53,385 bases of DNA from a virus: the IMG/VR virus record IMGVR_UViG_3300034094_000156, positions 1-53,385 of that record, one strand, 5' to 3'. The notes beneath the pieces are model-generated. The model had not been told where the DNA came from. It saw only the letters and a list, made by a program, of their open reading frames with translations, and searched no databases. Positions 9,730 through 18,571 of the stretch are shown here, piece after piece; the first letter of the stretch is position 1, and every line of letters starts with the position of its first letter. Position numbers and translations under genes: made by a program.

Positions 9730-10644
9730 ATGGAAAACATATCAACCTTTGTCATCAGTTTACAATATCCAGAAAAATTATTATGTAAATTACTACATGA
9801 TCACAATATAGACGCTACTTTATTTAATGCAATAGATGGTCAGCAAGTATCAAATAAAATTATAGAAAAAAACTTTACAAAACTATACAGTTACTTTGGA
9901 CCCAAAAGTTCCATAGGATGTGGATTATCACACCTAAATGTATGGAAAACATTTTTAAAATCGGATAAAGAATACGCTGTTGTATTTGAAGATGACATTA
10001 TATTAGAAAATGTACAAGATTTATCGAACACTATACCTCGCTATATCAAAAAAACACCTAACGATTTTGATATTCTCTATTTAGGGTCATTTGGTTCAGA
10101 AAACACACCAAACTTTTTCACAACTGCAATGTATTTATTAAATATGCGTTCTACATACCACAAAATCAATGATCACATCTGCAAACCACAAGTTGCACTC
10201 GCTATGCACTCATATGTTATAAGCAAAAGAGGTGCAGCTAAATTGGTAAAACTATTAAATGGAAGGATCCATAATCATATTGATTATTGTATACAAAACC
10301 TATACAGTAAAGGTTTGTTAAACAACTATATAACAACACCCAGATTATTGTATCAATCTTCTACAAATCGTTTGGTTTCTACAAATGTATCTAATATGTA
10401 CCCAATACTCGTTAATAAAATTTTATCTAATTTCTATTTAGATAAATATGTTAAAACTAGTTATATAACTACAGTATCGGTATTTAGAATTGGAAATCTA
10501 AATTTTACTATTTCAACTATTTTCATAATAATATTGTCCCTCATTTTTCTATACGTGGAAACAGATATCAACTCTTTATTGTTATTTATTATACTTTTAT
10601 CATTACCTGATCTGTTATCATATCAGATGGTTTGTTTATATTAA
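9730..10644 (+). CDS. GT25-family glycosyltransferase, membrane anchored
   Basis: 304 residues from the first ATG (9730); a GTG 12 bases upstream is a less likely start. Diagnostic GT25 (LPS and procollagen galactosyltransferase type) features are the N-terminal FVISL strand, IDGQQVS, the SSIGCGLSHLNVW block and the acidic metal site VFEDDIIL. The last ~65 residues are strongly hydrophobic, giving one or two membrane segments, so the enzyme is probably tethered to ER/Golgi or viral membranes. GT25 members in mimiviruses modify collagen-like fibrils or other glycoproteins. The window has no collagen repeats, so the acceptor may be a Ser/Thr-rich fibre instead (inference). Its 3' end overlaps the convergent poly-Ser gene by 9 bases. 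Confidence 0.8.
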   Translation: MENISTFVISLQYPEKLLCKLLHDHNIDATLFNAIDGQQVSNKIIEKNFTKLYSYFGPKSSIGCGLSHLNVWKTFLKSDKEYAVVFEDDIILENVQDLSNTIPRYIKKTPNDFDILYLGSFGSENTPNFFTTAMYLLNMRSTYHKINDHICKPQVALAMHSYVISKRGAAKLVKLLNGRIHNHIDYCIQNLYSKGLLNNYITTPRLLYQSSTNRLVSTNVSNMYPILVNKILSNFYLDKYVKTSYITTVSVFRIGNLNFTISTIFIIILSLIFLYVETDINSLLLFIILLSLPDLLSYQMVCLY

Positions 10645-11049
10645 AGTTGCATAAGACAATTGTGCTACCATTGTATCCGTCGATACAGTGTCCGTCCAAT
10701 CACTACTACTTGAACTGCTTGATGAACTGCTCGATGAACTGCTTGACGAACTGCTTGACGAACTGCTTGACGAACTGCTTGACGAACTACTTGAACTTGA
10801 TGAACTACTTGAACTTGATGAACTACTTGATGAACTACTTGATGAACTACTCGAAGTGGAACTTGTTGAAGAAGATCTCGAAGACGAAGAACTAGATCTT
10901 GAAGGTGATCTACCACGTGGTGTAATTTGTACCATTATATTAGTATTCGTATTTGGTGTAATATCATTTAGTTCGTCTTGTTGATTTTGCGTTTGTCCCT
11001 GACCTTGTGCTTGCCCCTGGGCTTGACCTTGATTTTGAAGCGATGACAT
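10636..11049 (-). CDS. Poly-serine protein with Gln-rich head and SR-like segment
   Basis: 137 residues. The head is Gln/Gly-rich (QGQAQGQAQGQGQ), followed by a short linker, TPRGRSPSRSS, then an almost uninterrupted serine run and a short tail. The RSPSRSS part resembles SR-protein phosphorylation sites and could be a substrate of the CK1-like kinase (inference). The Ser tract uses mixed codons (AGT, AGC, TCA, TCG), so it is selected at protein level and is not a simple microsatellite. The opposite strand is also open and would read Glu-Leu-Leu-Asp repeats. I prefer this strand for its sensible start and giant-virus-like composition. Function unknown. Confidence 0.55.
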   Translation of the reverse strand: MSSLQNQGQAQGQAQGQGQTQNQQDELNDITPNTNTNIMVQITPRGRSPSRSSSSSSRSSSTSSTSSSSSSSSSSSSSSSSSSSSSSSSSSSSSSSSSSSSSSSSSSSSSSSSSSSDWTDTVSTDTMVAQLSYATLI

Positions 11050-11147
11050 TTTTCTTTTTGTATACTATATAACAAGAAAAAAAAAATATAGAAATAATGT
11101 ACATTTTGAATAAAATAATCAAAACATATTAAATAACCAATATACTT

Positions 11148-11180
11148 TTACTTGCTTTTGCGCTTTGGAGACTTGCTCTT
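11148..11180 (-). pseudogene. Remnant of a Lys/Ser-rich repeat gene
   Basis: The minus strand reads KSKSPKRKSK then TAA, with no start and a stop shortly upstream. The DNA (CGCTTTGGAGACTTGCTCTT) closely matches the 3' end of the Lys/Ser repeat gene around 39537-39556. It looks like the debris of a lost paralogue. Confidence 0.4.
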
Positions 11181-11217
11181 ATAACAACAAAATTTTTATA
11201 AGATTTATAGTTGTTTA

Positions 11218-12339
11218 TTACATATCGAAATCAATGTCATCAATGTTAATCTCCAAATTTTCATCATCAATAAGATCCAACTCAATATCAATACATTCAT
11301 CAACCAATTCTTCTGTACATTTGGCTTCATCAATTTCCAATTCCTCAACTGGCTTTTGAGTTACAATCTCTGCAAATTCATTGACTTCATTTAATTCTTG
11401 TTTTTGTTTTCCCTTACTTTCTTTGACTTCATTCACTTCTTGTTTTTGTTTTCCCTTACTTTCTTTGACTTCATTCACTTCTTGTTTTTGTTTTCCCTTA
11501 CTTTCTTTGACTTCATTCACTTCTTGTTTTTGTTTTCCCTTACTTTCTTTGACTTCATTCACTTCTTGTTTTTGTTCTTTTTTAGTTTCTTTTTTCTGTT
11601 TGACTTCTTGTTTTTGTTCTTTTTTAGTTTCTTTTTTCTGTTTTACTTCTTTGACTTCTTTAAAGGACATAACAAATCTTTTTCCATCAATATACCATTC
11701 CTTGCGTTCAGAATCAAAAGTACAAGCTTTATCAAAAATGTTATTTTCCTCTTTACCATCGATCATAAACTGGAAATGTCCATCAGTTCCAAATAGTTTT
11801 GAAAACATATCAACAAACATACTTACTTGATAAGTAATTTTACCTGGTGTTTCATCTTTTTCATTTTCATTAGTTTTTTGATTAGTTTTTGTTTTTTGGG
11901 TTTCACATTTTTCATTGGTTTTTTGTTCAACTGGGGTTTTGTCTTTTTCTTCTGTTTTTTTGTCTTTTTCTTCTGTTTTTTTGTCTTTTTCTTCTGTTTT
12001 TTGTTTTTTAAAAGTTTTTGTTTTAGAAGATGAAGCTTCAGAAGATGTATCAGTTTCTTTTCTTGCTCTTTTTGGTTTGTTTTCACGAAAGTCTTTTGTC
12101 AAAAGCTTAATATCATTGATTTCTTTATCGTCTTTACTAATAAAGTAAACTTTCATTAATCCTTTGATATAAGTTTCCAATTTGTTTCTCCCTGGTTCTT
12201 CAAAATCATCAAGTTTTACATCTTGCCATTGGATTGAAGATCCATCAACCAAATCACTGATTTTATAATCGGTAGTTGGAACCCAAGCGATAAACTTTTT
12301 CAATTCTTTTGCAAACTTGTCACTTAAAACAACAGACAT
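11218..12339 (-). CDS. Lys/Glu-rich repeat protein, early-type promoter
   Basis: 373 residues from ATG 12339. An upstream in-frame TTG (12372) is rejected because the early-promoter word lies at 12368-12378, overlapping that longer start. A globular N-terminal region of about 75 residues is followed by low-complexity charged sequence with three copies of EEKDKKT. A second ordered patch near the middle contains FQFMIDGKEEN and KEWYIDGKRF. After it come two copies of EVKQKKETKKEQKQ and then four near-identical 14-residue units (EVNEVKESKGKQKQ). The tail is very acidic. I do not recognise the family. The repeats are probably disordered or single helix. Early expression is inferred from the promoter. 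Confidence 0.75.
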   Translation of the reverse strand: MSVVLSDKFAKELKKFIAWVPTTDYKISDLVDGSSIQWQDVKLDDFEEPGRNKLETYIKGLMKVYFISKDDKEINDIKLLTKDFRENKPKRARKETDTSSEASSSKTKTFKKQKTEEKDKKTEEKDKKTEEKDKTPVEQKTNEKCETQKTKTNQKTNENEKDETPGKITYQVSMFVDMFSKLFGTDGHFQFMIDGKEENNIFDKACTFDSERKEWYIDGKRFVMSFKEVKEVKQKKETKKEQKQEVKQKKETKKEQKQEVNEVKESKGKQKQEVNEVKESKGKQKQEVNEVKESKGKQKQEVNEVKESKGKQKQELNEVNEFAEIVTQKPVEELEIDEAKCTEELVDECIDIELDLIDDENLEINIDDIDFDM

Positions 12340-12367
12340 ATAATAATTACACACATTGCAAAAAAAA

Positions 12368-12378
12368 TTCAATTTTTT
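12368..12378 (-). promoter_or_regulatory. Early promoter motif (AAAAAATTGAA)
   Basis: Mimivirus-type early word on the minus strand, 28 bases before ATG 12339. It decides the start of that gene. Confidence 0.7.
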
Positions 12379-12403
12379 ATTTTACTTTTATATTATAAGA
12401 GAT

Positions 12404-15400
12404 ATGAATCGTCAAACAGATACATTATTGTTTAAATTTGGTTCTGTAAAGGTAACCGACACAATAGACAACAATAATTCTCGTATGATAAACGTTGGGT
12501 ACCCGCTTGTATCATCTGATGCAGCTACGAAAAAATATGTAGATGACAACATTAGTTTTTCAGAAATGTTTGCAGGAACAGGATTAACTAAAACTGGCAC
12601 CACTTTTAGCGTAAATAGTAGTTTAACTCATGTAACTGCTATAGGAAATATCAATAACGGAACCTGGTCAGCTAACACAATTAATGTTCCATATGGCGGT
12701 ACTGGTAAAACTAGTTTTACAGCAAATAAACTAATTATGGGCGATGGAGCAAATCCATTGGTTTCTATATCACAAGTATCTTTCGAATCCAACAAACTTA
12801 ATAGCACAGCTCCAATCGAAATATCTAATACAACAGCAAGTTCAGGAGTTGGTACTGGAGGAAGTTTTACTACACTTGGAGGTGCAGCTATATCAGGTAA
12901 ACTTTGGCTAGGCGATGATTTATCAGTTAAAAAAAATGTGTATGTACAAGGAGACATTACAGTAGGAAGCTTGACTCTTAATGGTACAGCAAATTTTGGA
13001 TCCGTATCTGCTAACGATAGTACCTATACAAATTGTACTATCACAAACTTGATAACAACAAACATCACAACTGCAAGTATCATGACAACACAAGCACAAA
13101 CAACTAATATAACAAACTCTAACTTGATATCAACTAATATAACAAACACAAATTTGCATAGCACAAACATATCAGCTTCTACCTTAAACATAACAAACTC
13201 TATCAACAGTGTTAATCTATCACTTTCTAATATATCTACATCTACACTTATAACAAATCAATCAAGATCCATAAACACTACTACAACTAATTTAGTCCTA
13301 ACAAACTTATCTGGATCTTCGGCAATCTTATCAAATGTTAATATATTATCTAATATAACTGCACCATCTATTGTAGCATCATCAGTAGCAACCACTCATA
13401 TTAATGTTACAAATGGATCTTTTACGTCAATTACAACAGATAATATTATAGTTAATACAACAACCGTTTTAACAAATACTACTACATCAAATTTATTCAA
13501 CGTCAACCTAACATCATCTAATATACAAAATGTAAATCTAAAAACAAGTAATATCACGACATCTAACTTGTTAGCAACAACACTCACATCCGTTAATGCC
13601 AATGTAACAAATATTACCACAAACAATGTAACGACCGTAAACATTACTGCAAATAATCTCGTAACTACAAATGTCACAACAAGTAATATATCAACTACAA
13701 ATCTTTTATCACAAAACGTTTCATCATCTACCTTACGTATATCAGGAGTTAGCATACTTTCTACAGTAAACAGTAACAACTTAAGCACTGGAAGTTTAGC
13801 TGTATCAGGTCAAACAAACCTCACCAATACAACTTTAACAAATGTAACAGCACCTAATATTGTCAATACAAACCTCACAACCACAAATATCACCACAACC
13901 AATGTAGTATCAACTAATATATCATCATCCACTTTGAATGTCAGTAATATTGTTACCTTGGGATCTGTGGGAAGTGTTAACCTGAGTACAGGAAATATCC
14001 ACTCTAGCTCGTTAGCTACTTTTAATAATCAGTCAGTTAACACTTCCACTATAGCAAATCTTAGAGTAACAGGAGTATCTATATTAGGAACAATTAACAG
14101 CAACAATCTCAGTACAGGAAGCATCAGCATCAGCACAAGTTTAAATGTACCACTTGTAAATAATACAACACAAACTACAACAAATTTGCTTGTATCTAAT
14201 GTTCGCGCAACAAATATCACATCAACTAGTTTGCAAATTACAGGAACATCAATTTTTAGCACAGTTACCAGTAATAACATAAACACTGGAACCCTAGCTG
14301 TTAGTTCTGGTGCAAATATACCTAATATAACTAGTACAAATATCACTGTTTCCAACATAGTAACATCTTCTGTTTCATCTCAGAGTATAAATGTCTCAAA
14401 CAATGCATCCATTAGTAAAACTCTTAATATAGGATCTAATTTCTCAACAGCACCAAACACATCATCGGGTAACATACTTAACATTATTCCAGGTGTATTT
14501 ACAGATAATACTACATTAACAGGTGCTACTGTACCACTATGGGTAGCTAATTACTTTGCTAATCCTACACTTTCTGCTCAAAACACAATCACAACACAAA
14601 AGATATCTAATGTATACATTCAAGGAGACCCCATTATTGGTATCAATCAAACTGTAGAAAATTCTGCTGCGCTTGTTATTGGTTATGTAAATAACCAAAC
14701 TGGTGGAAATATGTCTGGTCAAATTATCTTGGAACGTAATGATGGCAATTGGTATGGATCTATATTTACAGAAGCATCAACTAATAAGATCGTCATTGCT
14801 AATGCCAGTTTATCAGGAGGTGGTGGTATAGGTTTATATACTTATGTTGGAACCAAAATAACATTTGCTGATATACCTAGTGCAACAGAATTTACACCTA
14901 CAACTTTTCTGGAATTTTCAAACGATGAATCCAAATTCTACTCCACAACTGATTCAATAAATACTACAACAGGAAGTGTTGTTATATCAGGAGGTCTTGG
15001 TGTAGAAAAGAATATTACGTGTAATAGTATTACAACAAATCTAATCAATGCTAGTCTAAGTTCACTTCAAGATGTAGACTCTGTAACACCAACAACTGGA
15101 CAATCACTCGTATGGAATGGTTCAATGTGGTCACCATCCACAATAACTGGAGGAGGTGGCGGTGGTAGTACATCTGGATCAATTGGTCCTGTTGTAGTTG
15201 AAGTATATCCTATGGAACTTGTAATGCCTGTTATGACTTCAAATGGTCCAGAGCCTGGTACAGATGGCGATTATTATGTCTCTGCAAGTTCTGAATTTAG
15301 TGCATTATATGCAGCATATAAATGCTTAAGTAACGTCACCAACCCTACAGATTGGGCAACAGCGGGTGAAGTTTCTGATTTTTGGATTAAAGTACAATTA

Positions 15401-16060
15401 CCTGTTGCTCAAAATGTACGTTATGTTCTTTTAGAAGGACGTATTAACAACGAAGATCCAAACTTTATTACAATTCAAGGTAGTAACGATGATATTACTT
15501 ATACTGACATTTATTTCAATGAAAACTTTACAGCCCTAAACTACAATGGTTATTTTTCTGCAAGAATACCTGAAAATAGTAAAGACTATCTTTATTATAA
15601 ATTCTTGTTTGCATCTGGAGCTGGTATAAACCCTGGATTAAATATGTTACGTTTGTTTAGACACGATGTATTTACATATTCTGAGGGAATATTGGATAAT
15701 TCATCAATCGAAGGTAACGGAAAGTTTAATAACTGTATTATTAATGGCAGATGGCCAATGTCATTTGATTTAGATACATCTACTATAGTAAATGTTCGTG
15801 CACAAATTACTTGTTATACAAATTCATCATTTGTTATGAGAAAGTTTGTAATGTATATAGATGGGGCACCCTTCCAAAACACTGGATCTACTTTTGTTAA
15901 ACAAGTAGTACATCAAAATTTACATCTTTCAATCCAAACCTTAGAATGGACAGGATCACTAGATGCAGGAATACACACATTATCATTTTTCGTAGATGGT
16001 GGAACAGGTATTATTTTTGACACAAACGATACAATACGTGTCAATGTAGTTAAATACTAA
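12404..16060 (+). CDS. Long fibre protein, Asn/Thr/Ser solenoid with discoidin-like tip
   Basis: 1218 residues from ATG 12404; an in-frame TTG at 12356 lies inside the opposing promoter and is rejected. The N-terminus has a phage-tail-fibre-like start (SSDAATKKYVDDNI). Next comes a GVGTGGSFTTLGGAAISGKL cassette, also present in two other fibres here. Residues ~200-680 are a repeat built on short units such as NITTSNLL, TNVTTSNIS and ISSSTLNVSN, a likely trimeric beta-solenoid shaft. A TTTGSVVISGGLGVEKNI cassette follows. After a glycine linker (GGGGGSTSGS) there is an F5/8C-like domain (FWIKVQLP, IQGSNDDITY) and a beta-rich end. It is rich in NxT/NxS sites. Probably a virion surface fibre binding glycans. 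Confidence 0.82.
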   Translation: MNRQTDTLLFKFGSVKVTDTIDNNNSRMINVGYPLVSSDAATKKYVDDNISFSEMFAGTGLTKTGTTFSVNSSLTHVTAIGNINNGTWSANTINVPYGGTGKTSFTANKLIMGDGANPLVSISQVSFESNKLNSTAPIEISNTTASSGVGTGGSFTTLGGAAISGKLWLGDDLSVKKNVYVQGDITVGSLTLNGTANFGSVSANDSTYTNCTITNLITTNITTASIMTTQAQTTNITNSNLISTNITNTNLHSTNISASTLNITNSINSVNLSLSNISTSTLITNQSRSINTTTTNLVLTNLSGSSAILSNVNILSNITAPSIVASSVATTHINVTNGSFTSITTDNIIVNTTTVLTNTTTSNLFNVNLTSSNIQNVNLKTSNITTSNLLATTLTSVNANVTNITTNNVTTVNITANNLVTTNVTTSNISTTNLLSQNVSSSTLRISGVSILSTVNSNNLSTGSLAVSGQTNLTNTTLTNVTAPNIVNTNLTTTNITTTNVVSTNISSSTLNVSNIVTLGSVGSVNLSTGNIHSSSLATFNNQSVNTSTIANLRVTGVSILGTINSNNLSTGSISISTSLNVPLVNNTTQTTTNLLVSNVRATNITSTSLQITGTSIFSTVTSNNINTGTLAVSSGANIPNITSTNITVSNIVTSSVSSQSINVSNNASISKTLNIGSNFSTAPNTSSGNILNIIPGVFTDNTTLTGATVPLWVANYFANPTLSAQNTITTQKISNVYIQGDPIIGINQTVENSAALVIGYVNNQTGGNMSGQIILERNDGNWYGSIFTEASTNKIVIANASLSGGGGIGLYTYVGTKITFADIPSATEFTPTTFLEFSNDESKFYSTTDSINTTTGSVVISGGLGVEKNITCNSITTNLINASLSSLQDVDSVTPTTGQSLVWNGSMWSPSTITGGGGGGSTSGSIGPVVVEVYPMELVMPVMTSNGPEPGTDGDYYVSASSEFSALYAAYKCLSNVTNPTDWATAGEVSDFWIKVQLPVAQNVRYVLLEGRINNEDPNFITIQGSNDDITYTDIYFNENFTALNYNGYFSARIPENSKDYLYYKFLFASGAGINPGLNMLRLFRHDVFTYSEGILDNSSIEGNGKFNNCIINGRWPMSFDLDTSTIVNVRAQITCYTNSSFVMRKFVMYIDGAPFQNTGSTFVKQVVHQNLHLSIQTLEWTGSLDAGIHTLSFFVDGGTGIIFDTNDTIRVNVVKY

Positions 16061-16075
16061 ATCTAAAATCAAAAC

Positions 16076-16108
16076 TTTTTTATTTACATACAAAATCCAA
16101 ATAAAAAA
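16076..16108. terminator. Hairpin between convergent genes
   Basis: Arms 16076-16085 and 16099-16108 pair perfectly (10 bp, loop of 13) between the convergent fibre gene and the acidic small gene. Could serve both strands. Confidence 0.5.
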
Positions 16109-16109
16109 T

Positions 16110-16718
16110 TTAGAAATCCAAACATTCGTAACATTCATCTTCATATCCTCCATAATCACTATAACATTCTCTTTCATCATACCTGTCATCATAATATTCA
16201 AAATCTTCTTCATAATAGTCATCGATTTCCATATCACTTTCTTGATCAGTTTCATTGTCAGTTTCGTTGTCAGTTTCATTGTCAGTTTCATTTTGATTGA
16301 CATTTTCTGTATCAGAAATTGTGACACAAAATTCCTCATTTGTAGTTTTATCAATATAGCTAGATTGTGTTAAAAACAATTTTCTGTCAACTGAACTACG
16401 TCTTCTACAAGACGTCTTATGAGACAAGAATACATCTTGATTAGTATCATAAGTTATATTGTCACAAGAACAAATAGAAGATACTTCAGTTTCATCTTCG
16501 ATTGGTAATGATACTACGTAATAAACATCACTTTCATTTTCGTAACCAAACCCAACCAACGTATCTTCAATATACATATTTGAGTTATTATATTTATATA
16601 TACAATCGCTATATTTTTGTTCAGCATACTTTCTTGCTGCTCTTATCGCCTTTGGACAACTACTAAAAGTGGCCAAAAATTGAAGTTTTTTATCATTACA
16701 ATAAACAACTGCGTACAT
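16110..16718 (-). CDS. Acidic Cys-containing small protein, early type
   Basis: 202 residues. The N-terminal third looks globular (MYAVVYCNDKK, AIRAARKYAEQKY). The C-terminal half is strongly acidic, with four tandem NETD units followed by a Tyr/Asp/Glu-rich end with scattered Cys (ECYSDYGGYEDECYECLDF). I do not recognise a family. It heads a run of three small minus-strand genes, each with its own early-promoter word, suggesting separate early mRNAs and not one operon. An acidic tail is common in DNA-mimic or histone-binding proteins, but this is only a suggestion. Confidence 0.7.
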   Translation of the reverse strand: MYAVVYCNDKKLQFLATFSSCPKAIRAARKYAEQKYSDCIYKYNNSNMYIEDTLVGFGYENESDVYYVVSLPIEDETEVSSICSCDNITYDTNQDVFLSHKTSCRRRSSVDRKLFLTQSSYIDKTTNEEFCVTISDTENVNQNETDNETDNETDNETDQESDMEIDDYYEEDFEYYDDRYDERECYSDYGGYEDECYECLDF

Positions 16719-16748
16719 TTTGTATATTACAAGATTTAAAAAAAAAAA

Positions 16749-16760
16749 TTCAATTTTTTT
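16749..16760 (-). promoter_or_regulatory. Early promoter motif (AAAAAAATTGAA)
   Basis: Minus-strand copy 30 bases before ATG 16718, wedged between that start and the stop of the gene upstream. Confidence 0.7.
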
Positions 16761-16761
16761 A

Positions 16762-17262
16762 TTACAATGTAATCAAAACTTCTTTTTGTTCACTTATGCT
16801 TTTTCTAAAATAGTCAATTGCTTGTTGAACAACAGGATTATCACTATTAAAAGTTCTTTTTTCAATAGCTGTTTTGTAATACTTGTTATAACATTCAATT
16901 GCTTGACATAATACAGCTAAAAATTCAGATATAGCATTATTGTCATCTGTATTGCAACCTATATACCAAGTTTTTGTTTGGATTAATTTGTTCTTGTTAT
17001 TCCAATCATAAATACTAAATACAGCTCCTGTTCGAACGTGTTTGAATTTCCATTCATATTTACATTTTCCTGATTTGTATACAACTGGTAATTCGCAAAA
17101 CATACTCCAAATTTGATAAAAACTCAATTGTACTTTGGCAACAAAACGACTATTATTACTATCGAGAGTATTGTCTAATAAAAATTTCGCTTGGTATTCG
17201 CTTTCATTATATTCATCAAATGTAATATTGTTCATACTATTAGTCAAATTCTCAACTGACAT
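16762..17262 (-). CDS. Small early-type protein, paralogue of its neighbour
   Basis: 166 residues. No known domain recognised. The core YEWKFKHVRTGAVFSIYDWN, then WYIGCNTDDNNAISEFL, aligns by eye with YEYRFRFTMDGKVYKFSLYD and WHVAANTDKKEVIQAFI of the adjacent gene. The two are therefore diverged tandem duplicates. The shared pattern (aromatic strand, polar turn, V-F/Y-x-I/L-YD, then W-h-h-x-x-x-x-D and an amphipathic helix) looks like a small alpha/beta domain. An early-promoter word lies 26 bases before the ATG. Likely a small host-directed early protein; function unknown. Confidence 0.72.
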   Translation of the reverse strand: MSVENLTNSMNNITFDEYNESEYQAKFLLDNTLDSNNSRFVAKVQLSFYQIWSMFCELPVVYKSGKCKYEWKFKHVRTGAVFSIYDWNNKNKLIQTKTWYIGCNTDDNNAISEFLAVLCQAIECYNKYYKTAIEKRTFNSDNPVVQQAIDYFRKSISEQKEVLITL

Positions 17263-17288
17263 CTTTATTTTATTAAAGAATTAAACTA

Positions 17289-17300
17289 TTTCAATTTTTT
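17289..17300 (-). promoter_or_regulatory. Early promoter motif (AAAAAATTGAAA)
   Basis: Minus-strand copy 26 bases before ATG 17262. Confidence 0.7.
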
Positions 17301-17301
17301 C

Positions 17302-17961
17302 CTAACAACAATCATCGTGTGAATTTGAACTCGTTTGCAATGTTATTTCAAGGTTTTTAATAAATGCTTGTATCACTTCCTTTTTATCAGTATTAGCTGC
17401 AACGTGCCAATAAATATCCTCAACATCATAAAACTCACCATCTTCATTTAAATAATCGTATAAACTAAACTTGTATACCTTTCCGTCCATTGTAAAACGA
17501 AACCGATATTCATAACGGAAATTATCATCTTTGCCACCAGAATGAATATAATCACCAAAAGTTCTTTGTAATTGATGTGTTGTAACATTTTCTAAAAAAT
17601 CAACGTGAGTCGTATCACTAGTATCCAAGTCTGTATTACATTCCAACGTAGTTTCGCGTTCTCTAGTTTTGTTACTAGCAGAACATTTATAACGTTTGTA
17701 TAAAGTATAAACATTTCCTGCATCGTTTTCAGTCAACTTGTTTGTAAAAGTATCGCTTATATGATAACATCGGAATTCTTCAAAAACACGTTTACATAAT
17801 CTAATCATATCATCATCTTTTAAACGAGCTTTCGTATTATTCACATTACGTTTGATTATATCAACATCATCAATAGTATTTGCTTCATCCAATTCAGCTA
17901 AAGGATGAAATACAAAAAACTTTTCAATCAAATATTCGTAAAAATTATCTACGTCACACAT
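17302..17961 (-). CDS. Small early-type protein, paralogue of its neighbour
   Basis: 219 residues. The C-terminal ~90 residues (from YEYRFRFTMDG) align by eye with the adjacent 166-residue protein. The N-terminal ~110 residues are extra and helical (DNFYEYLIEKFFVF, FEEFRCYHISDTF). It ends with DDCC. No known family recognised. A perfect early-promoter word lies 27 bases before the ATG. Tandem duplication of small early genes is typical of giant-virus accessory regions. Function unknown. Confidence 0.72.
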   Translation of the reverse strand: MCDVDNFYEYLIEKFFVFHPLAELDEANTIDDVDIIKRNVNNTKARLKDDDMIRLCKRVFEEFRCYHISDTFTNKLTENDAGNVYTLYKRYKCSASNKTRERETTLECNTDLDTSDTTHVDFLENVTTHQLQRTFGDYIHSGGKDDNFRYEYRFRFTMDGKVYKFSLYDYLNEDGEFYDVEDIYWHVAANTDKKEVIQAFIKNLEITLQTSSNSHDDCC

Positions 17962-17988
17962 TGTACATAACTTTTAAAATCTAATTAA

Positions 17989-18000
17989 TTTCAATTTTTA
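17989..18000 (-). promoter_or_regulatory. Early promoter motif (TAAAAATTGAAA)
   Basis: Minus-strand copy 27 bases before ATG 17961. Confidence 0.7.
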
Positions 18001-18011
18001 TTTACAAATTG

Positions 18012-18080
18012 TGGTTTCAAAAACCAGAATTATCTTCACCACCGCGCGCCCACCGACCTGTCCGAAGGACTGGGAGGTAA
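18012..18080. other. GC-rich island with two hairpins
   Basis: Between divergent genes. A perfect 6-bp hairpin (TGGTTT-CAA-AAACCA, 18012-18026) is followed by a GC-rich stretch (18037-18080) containing CCGCGCGCCC and the hairpin GTCC-GAA-GGAC (18060-18070), whose stem extends to CC/GG past a T-T mismatch. No open frame. This composition is unlike the rest of the intergenic DNA. Function unknown. Confidence 0.45.
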
Positions 18081-18135
18081 ATTATTTTATTTGTTATTTT
18101 ATTTGTTATTTACTTATTTTATTTACAAGTAATAT

Positions 18136-18537
18136 ATGATTCAACAAAACTTGGAAAACGATACACTTATATCAACATTGATAGTTATAATGTTCGTGAT
18201 ATCTGGAATCACAAAGGCATATACATTTGACTCTACTACAAATAATATAAAAAACAAAATCGCTTATGATATTTCACATCGTATATATCAACTTATTACT
18301 ATTTCTGTCATATTACTCGAAATCATAGCTCCTGCTATTATTATATACCATTCATACACAGGACAATATAAACAATATGCTTACTATAGTGCTCTTGCTT
18401 TAGCAGTTTTCACATTGTTAGCTACATTCTTATACCATCCACCTGACTTTTCCAGTTATAAAAAATCTATACCATTCTGGGCAAACATTTCCGTCATAGG
18501 AGCTCTCTTATTATTAGCAAAACACACAAAATCATAA
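18136..18537 (+). CDS. DoxX-like four-helix membrane protein
   Basis: 133 residues with about four membrane helices: ~13-30, ~52-72, ~81-101 and ~113-128. The first carries MFVISGITKAYTFD, like the FLFSGLxKxxxFD signature of the DoxX family. DoxX-like proteins sit in membranes and have been linked to redox or respiratory complexes, but their reaction is unclear. Viral members have no known role. It converges with the hyaluronan-synthase-like gene across 34 bases of CACAAAATCA repeats. Family call moderate, membrane topology sure. Confidence 0.6.
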   Translation: MIQQNLENDTLISTLIVIMFVISGITKAYTFDSTTNNIKNKIAYDISHRIYQLITISVILLEIIAPAIIIYHSYTGQYKQYAYYSALALAVFTLLATFLYHPPDFSSYKKSIPFWANISVIGALLLLAKHTKS

Positions 18538-18571
18538 CACATCACACAAAATCACACAATATCACACAAAA

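Noticed and set aside
9730-10644. Collagen-modifying role for the GT25 enzyme
   Set aside because: No Gly-X-Y collagen repeat protein exists in this window, so the acceptor cannot be stated.
11381-11830. Plus-strand open frames of Phe/Ser/Leu repeats
   Set aside because: Shadows of the Lys/Glu-rich minus-strand gene, which has a well placed early promoter.
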